This document shows positions 19,198-27,530 of a stretch of DNA of 64,000 bases, piece by piece. The notes beneath the pieces are model-generated. The model was given only the letters and a program-made list of their open reading frames with translations, was not told the DNA's origin and did no database searches. The stretch lies in NCBI GenBank assembly GCA_963841995.1, contig CAWJEX010000004.1, positions 62,001-126,000 on the forward strand, given 5' to 3'. Position 1 is the stretch's first letter; every line of letters starts with the position of its first letter. This DNA is from DATDPM01 sp963841995 (GTDB taxonomy: Bacteria; Pseudomonadota; Alphaproteobacteria; DATDPM01). A program made the position numbers and the translations under genes.

Positions 19198-21060
19198 ATG
19201 CGCTTTGGTCCTGAATTCCTGGACGAGCTTCGCGCCCGCGTTTCCCTTGCCGAAGTCGTCGGAAAGCGCGTCGCCCTCAAGAAGCGTGGCCGGAATTTCC
19301 TCGGGCTTTGTCCCTTCCACCGGGAAAAGACCCCTTCCTTCAACGTCCACGACGACAAGGGCTATTATCACTGCTTCGGCTGCCAGACCCATGGCGACGT
19401 CATCGACTTCGTCATGCGCACTGAAAACGTGACCTTCCCGGAAGCGGTCGAAAAGATAGCCGGGCTCGCCGGCATGAAGCTGCCGGCGCCGAGCCCGCGG
19501 GAAGCCGAGCGAGATCGCGAGACGCGCAGCCTCAATCGAGTCCTGGAAGCGGCGGCCCATTGGTTCGCCGAGCAATTGAAGACTCCAGCCGGGTCGGCCG
19601 CCCGCAAGTATCTTGAAGATCGCGGCCTGAGCGAAGTGCAGATTTCGCGATTCCGTCTGGGCTTTGCACCCGAGAAACGCGGCGCGCTCAAAACCGCCCT
19701 CGTCGCCCAAGGATTTCCGGAAAAGATGCTGATCGATTCCGGGCTGGTGATCGTGCCCGATGAAGGCGGCGACAGCTTCGATCGGTTCCGCGGGCGCGTC
19801 ATGTTTCCCATCACCGATCGGCGGGGGCGGGTCATCGCCTTTGGCGGCCGTGCCATGGGCGACATCAAGCCGAAATATCTCAACTCGCCGGAGACCGCGC
19901 TCTTTCACAAAGGCTGGGTGCTCTACAACCTCGCCAACGCCTTGCCGGCCGCCCGCGCCGGCGGCGAGGTCATCGTCGCCGAGGGCTATATGGACGTGAT
20001 CGCGCTCGATCAGGCGGGATTCCAGAACGCGGTCGCACCCTTGGGCACTGCCCTTACCGAAGATCAGATGATGGAGCTGTGGCGGGTTGCCGACGAGCCG
20101 GTGCTGTGCTTCGACGGCGACGATGCAGGCGTACGGGCGGCGGGATCGGCGGCCCAGCGCGCCGTCCCGCTCCTCAAGCCCGGCCACTCCTTGCGCTTTG
20201 CGCTTTTGCCAGCGGGGGAAGACCCGGACAGCCTGCTTCGGAAAGAAGGGGCGGAGGCGATCACCCAGGTTCTCGAAGCGGCCTCGCCTTTGGCGTGGAT
20301 GCTGTGGACCCTGGAGACGGCGGGGAAGGCCATCGATACTCCGGAACGGCGGGCTCAGCTCCGCCAGACCCTAGAAAGGCTCGCCGGCGGCATCAAAGAT
20401 CCAGGCGTTCGCAATGAATACCGCCGCCATTTCGAGCGCCGCTGCGATGAGCTATTCGGGCCGCTGCCGGTGGCGGGATCCCGGCCGTTCGATCGGGGCC
20501 GCCAGCAATCCGGGCGGCAAATGCCCGGGCGTCCCGGGTCCGGCCCGCCCCGTGGGCCCAGCACCGTCCAGGGCCAAGGCACCAAGGTTCGCATCGATGC
20601 CGACGAGATTTTGCAAAAAACGCTGCTCGCCGCCGTGATCAATCACCCGGCCCTCTTGGACGAAGTGGGGGAGGACATTGGGATCATTGAACTTTCTGCC
20701 CCGGAGCTGGACCGGTTGCGGCAGGCTGTCCTTGGTATTTCAGGACAATCGGGGCTTGACAGTGAGACCCTCAAAAACCACTTGAGGGAACAGGGTTTTT
20801 CGGGTGAGCTGCGGGCCGTTTTGCGGGCCGATGTTTATCAGCACAGCGGGTTCGCGCGCCCGGGTACAGCCTTGGAAATCGTGCGAAAGGGCTGGGATGG
20901 GGCCTTCGGCAGGTATCAATTGCCAGTCCTTCTCACTCAGGTTGAGGAGGCCCGAAAAGTAGTGGCACAAGACACGACGCCTGCGAACGAGCAACGGTTC
21001 AACGACCTGAAGAAACGCCTTTACGAGCTGCAGCAGAAAGTTCGGGAGTGGACCGGCTGA
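19198..21060 (+). CDS. dnaG: DNA primase
   Basis: Replication primase of 620 residues that lays down RNA primers at the fork with DnaB helicase. The N-terminal CHC2 zinc finger is complete (C38, H41, C59, C62), followed by the RNA polymerase core and a Toprim domain starting near residue 260 with EGYMDVIALDQAG and then CFDGDDAG. A Gly/Pro/Arg-rich linker at about 425-460 separates it from the helicase-interacting C-terminal domain, which is less conserved. Sits between yqeY and rpoD. Confidence 0.96.
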   Translation: MRFGPEFLDELRARVSLAEVVGKRVALKKRGRNFLGLCPFHREKTPSFNVHDDKGYYHCFGCQTHGDVIDFVMRTENVTFPEAVEKIAGLAGMKLPAPSPREAERDRETRSLNRVLEAAAHWFAEQLKTPAGSAARKYLEDRGLSEVQISRFRLGFAPEKRGALKTALVAQGFPEKMLIDSGLVIVPDEGGDSFDRFRGRVMFPITDRRGRVIAFGGRAMGDIKPKYLNSPETALFHKGWVLYNLANALPAARAGGEVIVAEGYMDVIALDQAGFQNAVAPLGTALTEDQMMELWRVADEPVLCFDGDDAGVRAAGSAAQRAVPLLKPGHSLRFALLPAGEDPDSLLRKEGAEAITQVLEAASPLAWMLWTLETAGKAIDTPERRAQLRQTLERLAGGIKDPGVRNEYRRHFERRCDELFGPLPVAGSRPFDRGRQQSGRQMPGRPGSGPPRGPSTVQGQGTKVRIDADEILQKTLLAAVINHPALLDEVGEDIGIIELSAPELDRLRQAVLGISGQSGLDSETLKNHLREQGFSGELRAVLRADVYQHSGFARPGTALEIVRKGWDGAFGRYQLPVLLTQVEEARKVVAQDTTPANEQRFNDLKKRLYELQQKVREWTG

Positions 21061-21223
21061 TCGCGCGTTGGAGAAATTAGAGCTGCCAGAAAGCTGCAAA
21101 GAATAGATAGGGGGATTTCGGGCGGCAATCGTCCGGTGCGAACACAGCACCGGATGCCGCCATTTGGAGAGAGCCCCCCGGCGAACAGAGCCGAATAGAG
21201 CCTGATGGGGAAAATAGAGGAAC

Positions 21224-23245
21224 ATGGCGACGAAAACCAATACAGCGGCGCAAGCCCCGGAAACTCAAGGCGAACCCACCGACGGCCCGTTGATGGACGG
21301 TCTTGGCGCGAGCGTCAAGAAAATGGTCCAGCGCGGCCGCGAGCGGGGTTATGTCACCTATGACGAAATCAACGCGGCTCTGCCTTCGGAAAAAGTGAGC
21401 TCCGAACAAATCGAAGACACCCTTTCGATGCTCTCGGAAATGGGCATCAATGTCGTCGAGACCGATGAAGGCGAAGAGACCGCCGAAGCCGCCCCCGCCG
21501 AAGCCGAGGCCGCTCCCGAAGAACCGGAACCCCGCGCCGTCACCACCATCGACGAAGCCGATCTCGGCCGCACCGACGATCCCGTGCGCATGTATCTCCG
21601 CGAGATGGGAAGCGTCGAGTTGCTTTCCCGCGAGGGCGAAATCGCCATCGCCAAGCGGATCGAAGCCGGTCGCGAGAAGATGATCGGCGCCATCTGCGAA
21701 AGCCCGCTGACCATCCGCGCCCTCATCGAATGGCGCGATGCGTTGATGGAAGGGCGGATGCTGCTCCGCGACATCATCGATCTGGACGCCACCTATGGCG
21801 GCGGCCCGGAAGGCCAAACCGGCTCCGACGGGGGCGAGGGCGTGGCGCCGACCGCCGAGCCCGGTGCCGATGGCGAGGCCGAACCGGTGCGCGCCGATTC
21901 CGAAGACGAAGAAGGCGCCCCGCCGCCCGGCGTTCCCGGCCAAACCATGGGCGAAGGCGAAGACGACGAGGAAGCCGGCATTTCGCTGGCGGTGATGGAG
22001 GCAACCTTGCTTCCCTCCGTCCTCGAAACCTTCGAGGAGATCGCCAAAAAGTATAAAAGCCTGCACAAGGTGCAGGAGACGCGCCTCACCGCCGAGCGTA
22101 GCGGCGAGGAAGTCGAGCGCCGCCAGGAGCGCCGCTACGAAAAATTGAAGCGCGAGCTGATCGATCTCATGGAGATGGTCCATCTCAACAATTCGCGGAT
22201 CGAATTGCTGGTGGACCAGCTTTACGAGCGTAATCGGAAATTGATGCAGCTCGAAGGCAAGCTGATGCGCTGCGCCACCGGTGCGGGGGTCAAGCGCGAG
22301 GATTTCCTGAAGGCCTATCTCGGCTCCGAGGTCGATCCCAATTGGTTCGAGACGGTGCATGCGCTTCCCGGCAAGGGCTGGAAGAAATTCTGCACCAAGC
22401 ACAGCAAGGACATCACCGAGCTTCGCGAGCAGATCGCGCTCATCGGCCACGACGCCGGGCTCGAAATGTCCGAGTTCCGCCGCATCGTCAATACGGTTCA
22501 GGAAGGCGAGCGGGAATCCAACCAGGCGAAAAAGGAAATGGTGGAGGCCAATCTCCGCCTCGTCATTTCGATCGCCAAGAAATACACCAATCGCGGCCTG
22601 CAATTCCTCGATCTCATCCAGGAAGGCAATATCGGCCTGATGAAGGCGGTCGATAAATTCGAATACCGCCGCGGCTATAAGTTCTCGACCTATGCCACCT
22701 GGTGGATCCGGCAGGCCATCACCCGCTCGATCGCCGATCAGGCCCGCACCATCCGCATCCCCGTCCACATGATCGAGACCATCAGCAAGCTGGTGCGGAC
22801 CTCCCGCCAGATGCTCCACGAGATCGGCCGCGAGCCGACCCCGGAAGAATTGGCGGAAAAGCTCGGCATGCCGCTGGAGAAAGTCCGGAAGGTTCTCAAG
22901 ATCGCCAAGGAGCCGATCAGCCTCGAGACGCCGATTGGCGACGAGGAAGACAGCCATCTCGGCGATTTCATCGAAGACAAGAACGCCGTGCAGCCCCTCG
23001 ATGCCGCGATCCACGGCAATTTGCGCGAAACCACGACCCGGGTTTTGGCGACACTCACCGCCCGCGAGGAACGGGTGCTGCGGATGCGCTTTGGCATCGG
23101 CATGAACACCGACCACACCCTCGAAGAAGTCGGCCAGCAATTCTCGGTCACCCGCGAGCGCATACGCCAGATCGAGGCGAAGGCGCTGCGCAAGCTCAAG
23201 CATCCCAGCCGCTCGCGGAAACTGCGGAGTTTCCTCGACACGTAA
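21224..23245 (+). CDS. rpoD: RNA polymerase primary sigma factor (sigma-70)
   Basis: Housekeeping sigma factor of 673 residues. Region 1.1 is at the N-terminus, a long acidic insertion (about 85-260) follows, region 2 includes TYATWWIRQAITRSIADQA, which melts and reads the -10 element, and region 4 ends with LEEVGQQFSVTRERIRQIEAK, which reads the -35 element. Strong conservation of regions 2-4 makes the call secure. The ATG follows AGAGGAAC. A strong hairpin terminator lies 36 bases after the stop, then tRNA-Ile2. Confidence 0.97.
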   Translation: MATKTNTAAQAPETQGEPTDGPLMDGLGASVKKMVQRGRERGYVTYDEINAALPSEKVSSEQIEDTLSMLSEMGINVVETDEGEETAEAAPAEAEAAPEEPEPRAVTTIDEADLGRTDDPVRMYLREMGSVELLSREGEIAIAKRIEAGREKMIGAICESPLTIRALIEWRDALMEGRMLLRDIIDLDATYGGGPEGQTGSDGGEGVAPTAEPGADGEAEPVRADSEDEEGAPPPGVPGQTMGEGEDDEEAGISLAVMEATLLPSVLETFEEIAKKYKSLHKVQETRLTAERSGEEVERRQERRYEKLKRELIDLMEMVHLNNSRIELLVDQLYERNRKLMQLEGKLMRCATGAGVKREDFLKAYLGSEVDPNWFETVHALPGKGWKKFCTKHSKDITELREQIALIGHDAGLEMSEFRRIVNTVQEGERESNQAKKEMVEANLRLVISIAKKYTNRGLQFLDLIQEGNIGLMKAVDKFEYRRGYKFSTYATWWIRQAITRSIADQARTIRIPVHMIETISKLVRTSRQMLHEIGREPTPEELAEKLGMPLEKVRKVLKIAKEPISLETPIGDEEDSHLGDFIEDKNAVQPLDAAIHGNLRETTTRVLATLTAREERVLRMRFGIGMNTDHTLEEVGQQFSVTRERIRQIEAKALRKLKHPSRSRKLRSFLDT

Positions 23246-23280
23246 AGGTCCAAAATCGGATTGGGGCTTGTTCCCCTTTG

Positions 23281-23320
23281 ACGGGCGCGCCGGTATGCTG
23301 CTGGCGCGCCCGTTCCATTT
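23281..23320 (+). terminator. Rho-independent terminator after rpoD
   Basis: A perfect 11-bp stem, ACGGGCGCGCC (23281-23291) with GGCGCGCCCGT (23303-23313), around an 11-base loop and followed by TCCATTTT. It lies 36 bases after the rpoD stop. Confidence 0.7.
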
Positions 23321-23358
23321 TGCGGGCGATGTTCGCGTGGTTTGGGGGCGCCCTTTTC

Positions 23359-23435
23359 GGGCCCGTAGCTCAATTGGTCAGAGCCGGCCGCTCATAACGG
23401 TCTGGTTGGAGGTTCGAGTCCTCCCGGGCCCACCA
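23359..23435 (+). tRNA. ileX: tRNA-Ile2 (anticodon CAU, lysidine-modified)
   Basis: A complete cloverleaf can be drawn by hand. The acceptor stem GGGCCCG (23359-23365) pairs with CGGGCCC (23425-23431), the D stem is GCTC/GAGC, the anticodon stem GGCCG/CGGTC has loop CTCATAA, the T stem is GGAGG/CCTCC with loop TTCGAGT, then discriminator A and an encoded CCA (23433-23435). The anticodon CAT at 23393-23395 could mean Met or Ile; the overall sequence looks like the alphaproteobacterial tRNA-Ile2 read as AUA after lysidine modification. A degenerate copy of its 3' portion lies about 380 bases downstream. Confidence 0.9.
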
Positions 23436-23563
23436 GCCTTCGCTCTTCGAGCTTCGGCTCGGCGAGCTATTCTTTTTACCCGTGACACCGACGCAATCCG
23501 CTTCACAAAGCCCTTGGGCGGAAGCAAGTAGAAACGCCGAGCCTTCAAACAAAGGAGATCATC

Positions 23564-23809
23564 GTGGCAGAGAAAACGACAGATCAAAGCGTCCTCAACC
23601 ACATCCAGAGCCTCGTGGCGGAGGAGGAGCGGCTGTACAAGAAAGGAGTGCCCTCAGATGCCGATCACGAGCGGCTGAAAAAACTGAATATCGAATTGGA
23701 TCAGTGCTGGGACCTGTTGCGCCAGCGCCGCGCCCTTCGCGAGTTTGGCGAGGATCCGGGCGAAGCGAAACTCCGCCCGGCTAGCGTTGTCGAGAAATAT
23801 GAGAGGTGA
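23564..23809 (+). CDS. DUF2630 family protein
   Basis: An 81-residue charged, mainly helical protein. It matches DUF2630 by the pattern VLNHIQSLVAEEERLYKK, then LDQCWDLLRQRRALREFGED and a late VVEKYE. Function unknown. GTG 23564 is supported by AAAGGAGA 6-7 bases upstream. It lies exactly between tRNA-Ile2 and a degenerate copy of that tRNA's 3' portion, so it may mark a tiny insertion at the tRNA. Confidence 0.75.
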   Translation: MAEKTTDQSVLNHIQSLVAEEERLYKKGVPSDADHERLKKLNIELDQCWDLLRQRRALREFGEDPGEAKLRPASVVEKYER

Positions 23810-23811
23810 CA

Positions 23812-23872
23812 GGTTTGAGCCACGCCGCCCATAACGGTCTGGTTGGAGATCCAAGTCCTCCCGGGACAACCA
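23812..23872 (+). other. Degenerate duplicate of the tRNA-Ile2 3' portion (possible attachment-site remnant)
   Basis: About 60 bases closely match the upstream tRNA from the D arm to the 3' end. CATAACGGTCTGGTTGGAG is identical, followed by AAGTCCTCCCGGG and ending CAACCA, with mismatches in the D arm, T loop and acceptor strand. It lacks the 5' half and cannot fold as a tRNA. Partial 3' duplications of this kind are left by elements that integrate at tRNA genes. No integrase gene is visible nearby. Confidence 0.65.
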
Positions 23873-23907
23873 AATCCGTACAATTCGGACCTATCAGATG
23901 GCTTGTG

Positions 23908-24213
23908 TCACCGAAAACTGTCCGGTCTCGGAAAATCTTCGTAACCGGCGTACATAACAGTCCCAATCTGATCGATGTATGGAATTTTACCGATACGTGA
24001 TGTGTGCGGTGAAAAGCTGCCGATACGTCGGCTTTTCGCGGAAATTTGCGTGATCAACTTTCCGTTCCTTGTCTCGCCGAGATATCGACCATCGGGGTTA
24101 TAAACTTTGTCTCCGTTAAACCGACCAACGTGTTTTCCATCATGGGTCCACAGATCGTTGCCGTCCCTGTAACCGAAGTAAATTCCGCCCCAAGTCCAAA
24201 GATTGTTCGTCAT
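23908..24213 (-). CDS. 4-fold beta flower domain protein
   Basis: A 101-residue protein built of short repeats: LWTWGGIYFGYRDGNDLWTH, then DGKHVGRFNGDKVYNPDGRYLGE, and a C-terminal VMYAGYEDFP. This matches the small '4-fold beta flower' family, whose function is unknown to me. ATG 24213 begins the first repeat. An IS630-type element ends 18 bases upstream of this start and probably cut off its native promoter. Composition is more AT-rich than the core genome, fitting the accessory patch. Confidence 0.7.
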   Translation of the reverse strand: MTNNLWTWGGIYFGYRDGNDLWTHDGKHVGRFNGDKVYNPDGRYLGETRNGKLITQISAKSRRIGSFSPHTSRIGKIPYIDQIGTVMYAGYEDFPRPDSFR

Positions 24214-24230
24214 GTCTGCTCCGCAATATC

Positions 24231-25280
24231 TAGAGCGGAATCCGATCATGCTGAAGCGTAGCCTGAGTTTTTGAAGTAGTTGCGGCATTCGGCTTTTGTG
24301 AAGAGGTTGAGAGCATTTCCGATTCGATCGTAGAGGGCAGGAACGCTGCGTTCTTTGGCCTTGCGCAGATGCGCCTTGAACTTTGCGAAGGACTGCTCGA
24401 TCGGATTGAGATCGGGGCTGTAAGGCGGCAGGTAGCGCAGCTCGGCACTGGCCGCGATGATTTTGCGCACGCCTCCCACCTTGTGAGCGGGAAGATTATC
24501 CATAATGACGATATCGCCTGGCGTGAGCGTCGGCGCGAGGCATTGCCGCAGATACTCGATGAAGATCGCTCCGGTCATCGGGCGATCGATGACAAACGGC
24601 GGGGTCACGGCGTCCTGTCGCAGCCCGGCGACGCAGGTCACTGTTTTCCAATGACCCCAAGGAACGCGGCCGATGACCCTGCTGCCGCGTTTCGAGCGCC
24701 CATAAAGGCGCGCCATCTTGGTCGATGTCCCCGTTTCATCGATAAAAACCAGCTTTGCCGGATCGAGCGATTTCTGATCTCTCTTCCAGACGGCGCGCGC
24801 TTGCGCCACATCAGGCCGCTCTTGCTCGGCGGCGTGCACCGTTTTTTTTGAAGCTGATCGCCGCGCGCTCGAAGAAGCGCCACACCGTCCCATAGCCGAC
24901 GATGACCCCGCGTTCTTTCAACGCGTCCCGGAGCTCCTCCAAGGTCAGATCGGGTACCGCCTCGATCCGTTCCAAGATCCAGCGCCGTTCATTCGTCAGG
25001 CGAGAACGGTGGTCGCCACCCATCGGTTTGGCGGCCATGCTTCCGCTGCTGCGCCAACGCTTGACCCAGTTCACGACCGTGCTGATGCCCACCCCGAACA
25101 GCGCTGCCGCCTGCCGGCGTGACATCCCCCGATCAACCGCCGCAACAGCGCGCTCGCGAAGATCCGATGAATAAGGTTTTGCCATCCATGCTGGCCTCCA
25201 CTCCAGCCAGCATGTTGAATCAGATTCCAACCGCCCTGGGAATCCCCCAAACCGATTCAGTCAGTTCGGATTATGCTCTA
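24231..25280. mobile_element. IS630-family insertion sequence
   Basis: About 1,050 bp bounded by TA on both sides, as expected for IS630/Tc1-type insertion. The terminal inverted repeats read TAGAGCGGAATCCGATCATG inward from 24231 and TAGAGCATAATCCGAACTGA inward (reverse strand) from 25280, with about 19 of 25 positions matching. The interior is one minus-strand transposase gene split at an A8 run. The element separates the 4-fold beta flower gene from its upstream region. Confidence 0.8.
24246..25185 (-). CDS. IS630-family transposase (two frames joined at an A8 run)
   Basis: DDE transposase of about 312 residues if joined. The first part carries the paired helix-turn-helix domains (AKPYSSDLRERAVAAVDRG, then RRQAAALFGVGISTVVNWV); the second carries the catalytic core with FIDETG, VIMDNLPAHK and the final glutamate in PYSPDLNPIEQ. 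The two lie in different frames and meet at eight As (24842-24849 on the plus strand as T8). With seven As the protein reads AISFKKTVHAAEQERPDV, the usual family sequence. The cause may be a sequencing error, a true inactivating insertion or transcriptional slippage. Start ATG 25185. Confidence 0.8.
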
Positions 25281-25381
25281 GTAAGACACATCACCATATA
25301 GATCAGTCATCTTTCCCGTTGCAAGTAAGGACAAGGAGCCTCCCGGGTGACTATCGATTTTGAGGTCAGAATCCAGCACAC

Positions 25382-26248
25382 ATGAAATTTTGCTACGCTG
25401 ATGAGAGCGCCGACCAAAATAATCGCCATGTACAGGTCATGGTCGGCATTGTCGCAGATGCACAGCGTCTCAGCCGCTCACGTCGAGAATTCGCAGAAAT
25501 TCTGGCGGCCATTCGGAATGTCTATCCAGAGGCCCTCAGGGAGTTGAAAGGTTCTCGTATCTTTTATGGTCACGGAGCTTGGCAGCGAACAGATCCCGAA
25601 TTACGCAAGGATGTATTCCGTTTATTGTGTGGTTGGATATCCGAACGTAGGCACAGGCTCGCACTTTCCGCGATCGACATCCAAGGATTCGGGAGGGATC
25701 TTCCACCCGACTATCCTGCGGAACTTGGGGATCCCTGAGTTGCCGGAGCTGTTCACTTGGCGCTTCAACTTCAAAAAGCGCGCCAACCGCTCAAAAGAAA
25801 CAAGGGTCACACCATTCTTGTCTTCGACGAGAACAAGATAATGGCGGACCGGCTCAACGAAGTTTTGTTCAACCCGCCAACTTGGACCGATTCATACTAC
25901 CAACGCGAAAGGAAGCAGGACTCCTTAGATCAGATCGTTGACAGCGCTTTTTTTACAAAATCGCACCATGCCGGCATGGTGCAAGTGGCAGATTTGTTTG
26001 CGTTTGTTTTCCGTCGTTACGCGGAACTGACCGACTACCGGGCCGAGCCCGTCTGCGAGGGTGAATTGGAAAATATTGAGGACCTGATTCACCGTCTCGC
26101 GCCATCACTTCTTCCGAAATCTCAATGCTGGATTGCCCGTGCACGAAGTGTATGCGGAGCGACATTCGCAGATCTCTCGCCCCCAGTCTGCGCATTTTGT
26201 CGTCGAGCTGCCACATCAGCCAGATACGTTCCTCAAGGCACCGTGTAA
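25382..26248 (+). pseudogene. DUF3800 family protein interrupted by an in-frame TGA
   Basis: The frame opens MKFCYADESAD, the DUF3800 signature with its acidic pair, and continues after a TGA at 25736-25738 in the same frame with VAGAVHLALQLQKA, GHTILVFDENKIMA and HHAGMVQVADLFAFVFRRY. Related proteins usually have tryptophan here (GDPW), so a single G-to-A change would explain it. DUF3800 proteins resemble RNase H-fold nucleases and are often found on mobile DNA; function unproven. If read through, the product is 288 residues. It follows the IS630 element by about 100 bases. Confidence 0.7.
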
Positions 26249-26335
26249 ATCATCCAGGTAACGCCGAAGCGGTCGGCGACCGTGCCGAAGCGCGGGGAAA
26301 AGAAGGTTTTGGTCATCGGCAACCGCACCTGGCCC
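26233..26335 (-). pseudogene. C-terminal fragment of a VOC/PhnB-like protein (copy 1)
   Basis: Only the last ~33 residues survive: QVRLPMTKTFFSPRFG followed by TVADRFGVTWMIYTVP and a stop. This is the conserved end of PhnB-type glyoxalase/bleomycin-resistance fold proteins. No upstream part remains; it abuts the DUF4239 fragment. A near-identical fragment lies at 28490-28612. Confidence 0.65.
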
Positions 26336-26339
26336 ACCA

Positions 26340-26457
26340 CTACCCCTTCGCGAAATCCCGGAGAGCCAATTGGAAAGGCTCCGGCGAAACGCTGGCCGGG
26401 TCGGTGAACGGGTAGTTAATTGAAACGATGACCAGAAGCGCCGCGAACGCGGCGGCG
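26340..26457 (-). pseudogene. C-terminal fragment of a DUF4239 membrane protein (copy 1)
   Basis: About 38 residues remain: AALLVIVSINYPFTDPASVS, then PEPFQLALRDFAKG and a stop. DNA identity to the end of the larger DUF4239 gene at 27532-27650 is roughly 80 percent by eye over about 110 bases. It lies directly downstream of the persulfide dioxygenase gene, as a decayed paralogous copy. Confidence 0.65.
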
Positions 26458-26461
26458 GAAT

Positions 26462-27502
26462 TCAGCTCTGCTCCAGCGGGTAGCCGCCTTCGCGCCACGC
26501 CTTCATGCCGCCGTCGAGCGCCGAAGCACGGGTGAAGCCGAGTTGGCGCAGCGTCGCCGCGGCCAAGGTCGAGATCTTGCCGAATTCGCAACAGGCCACG
26601 ATACGCAGCGTGGGATCCGGCAATTCCTCGTTGACGCGCAGTTCCAGCTGGCCGCGCGGCAAATGCCTGGCGCCGGGAATATGGCCGGAATCGTAGGCGC
26701 CCTTTTCGCGCACATCGAGCACGACGATATCGTTGGCGCGTGCATCGAGCCGCGCCTTAAGTTCTTCGAACGACATGAAGGTCACCATCACGCTCGCTTC
26801 GGCCAGCAGCTGCGTCACCGATTTGCCGCCGCTCATATTGGTGCGGAGCGCTTCGGTGAGGTGGTCCGGCGCGGTCAGGTTCAAATGCCGCATCAGGTCG
26901 GTGAATTCGGCGCGATCCCGCCTTTGCAGGCGTGGATTGTTCGCCAGCTCGTCGGCGATCGTGGAGTGCGAGCGGCCTTTATAGTCGTGCGCTGGAAAAA
27001 CCTTGAGCGCCGGATCGAGCTTCAGCAGCTTGCCGAACAGGCTGTCATAGAGCTGATCAGGATTGCCGCCCGGAAGATCGGTGCGGCCGGTGGCGCCAAT
27101 CAGAAGCGTATCGCCAGTAAAGACGCGATCGTCGACCACGAGGCACATCGAATCCCGCGTATGGCCCGGCGTATGGATGGCGTGGATCCGCAATTTGCCC
27201 AGGGCAAGCATCCCGCCGTCGTCGAGCCGGAAGCTCGCGAACGGCGCCGGGCTTTCATAATGCATCACCACGGGAACGCATAACTTCTCGCCCAATTGCT
27301 TTGCCGCCGAGAAGTGATCGGCATGGGTGTGGGTGTCGATGACGTAATTGATGCGCACACCCGCCTGCGTGGCGAGCGCCCGATAATGGTCGACCTGCCG
27401 GATTTCAGGATCGATCAGTGTGGCGATGCGAGTGTCGGCGCAGCCGACGAGATAAGACTGGCATCCTCCGGTCGCGATTTGCTCGAAAATCATCGGTTCC
27501 AA
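26462..27502 (-). CDS. Persulfide dioxygenase-rhodanese fusion protein
   Basis: A 346-residue fusion for sulfide detoxification. Residues 1-240 are an ETHE1-type metallo-beta-lactamase fold oxidising glutathione persulfide to sulfite, with DTHTHADHF (57-64), iron ligands H58, H114 and D131, GRTD at 139-142 and FPAHDYKG near 169-176. Residues ~245-346 are a rhodanese domain with an active-site loop at C305 (CCEFGKIS). Such fusions are known to couple persulfide oxidation to sulfur transfer. No sulfide:quinone reductase is nearby. It is bracketed on both sides by decayed DUF4239 and VOC copies. Confidence 0.88.
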   Translation of the reverse strand: MEPMIFEQIATGGCQSYLVGCADTRIATLIDPEIRQVDHYRALATQAGVRINYVIDTHTHADHFSAAKQLGEKLCVPVVMHYESPAPFASFRLDDGGMLALGKLRIHAIHTPGHTRDSMCLVVDDRVFTGDTLLIGATGRTDLPGGNPDQLYDSLFGKLLKLDPALKVFPAHDYKGRSHSTIADELANNPRLQRRDRAEFTDLMRHLNLTAPDHLTEALRTNMSGGKSVTQLLAEASVMVTFMSFEELKARLDARANDIVVLDVREKGAYDSGHIPGARHLPRGQLELRVNEELPDPTLRIVACCEFGKISTLAAATLRQLGFTRASALDGGMKAWREGGYPLEQS

Positions 27503-27530
27503 CCCTCCTCTTCGCGCGCGCCGCCCACCC

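Noticed and set aside
21077..23203. Long minus-strand open frame opposite rpoD (about 700 codons)
   Set aside because: Shadow of the rpoD codon pattern; no recognisable motifs and no ribosome-binding site.
23812..23872. A second functional tRNA gene
   Set aside because: There is no 5' acceptor strand or complete D arm, and the acceptor and T-loop bases are mutated.
25736..25738. Selenocysteine at the DUF3800 TGA
   Set aside because: The family has tryptophan, not cysteine, at this place and no SECIS-like hairpin follows; a simple nonsense change is likelier.
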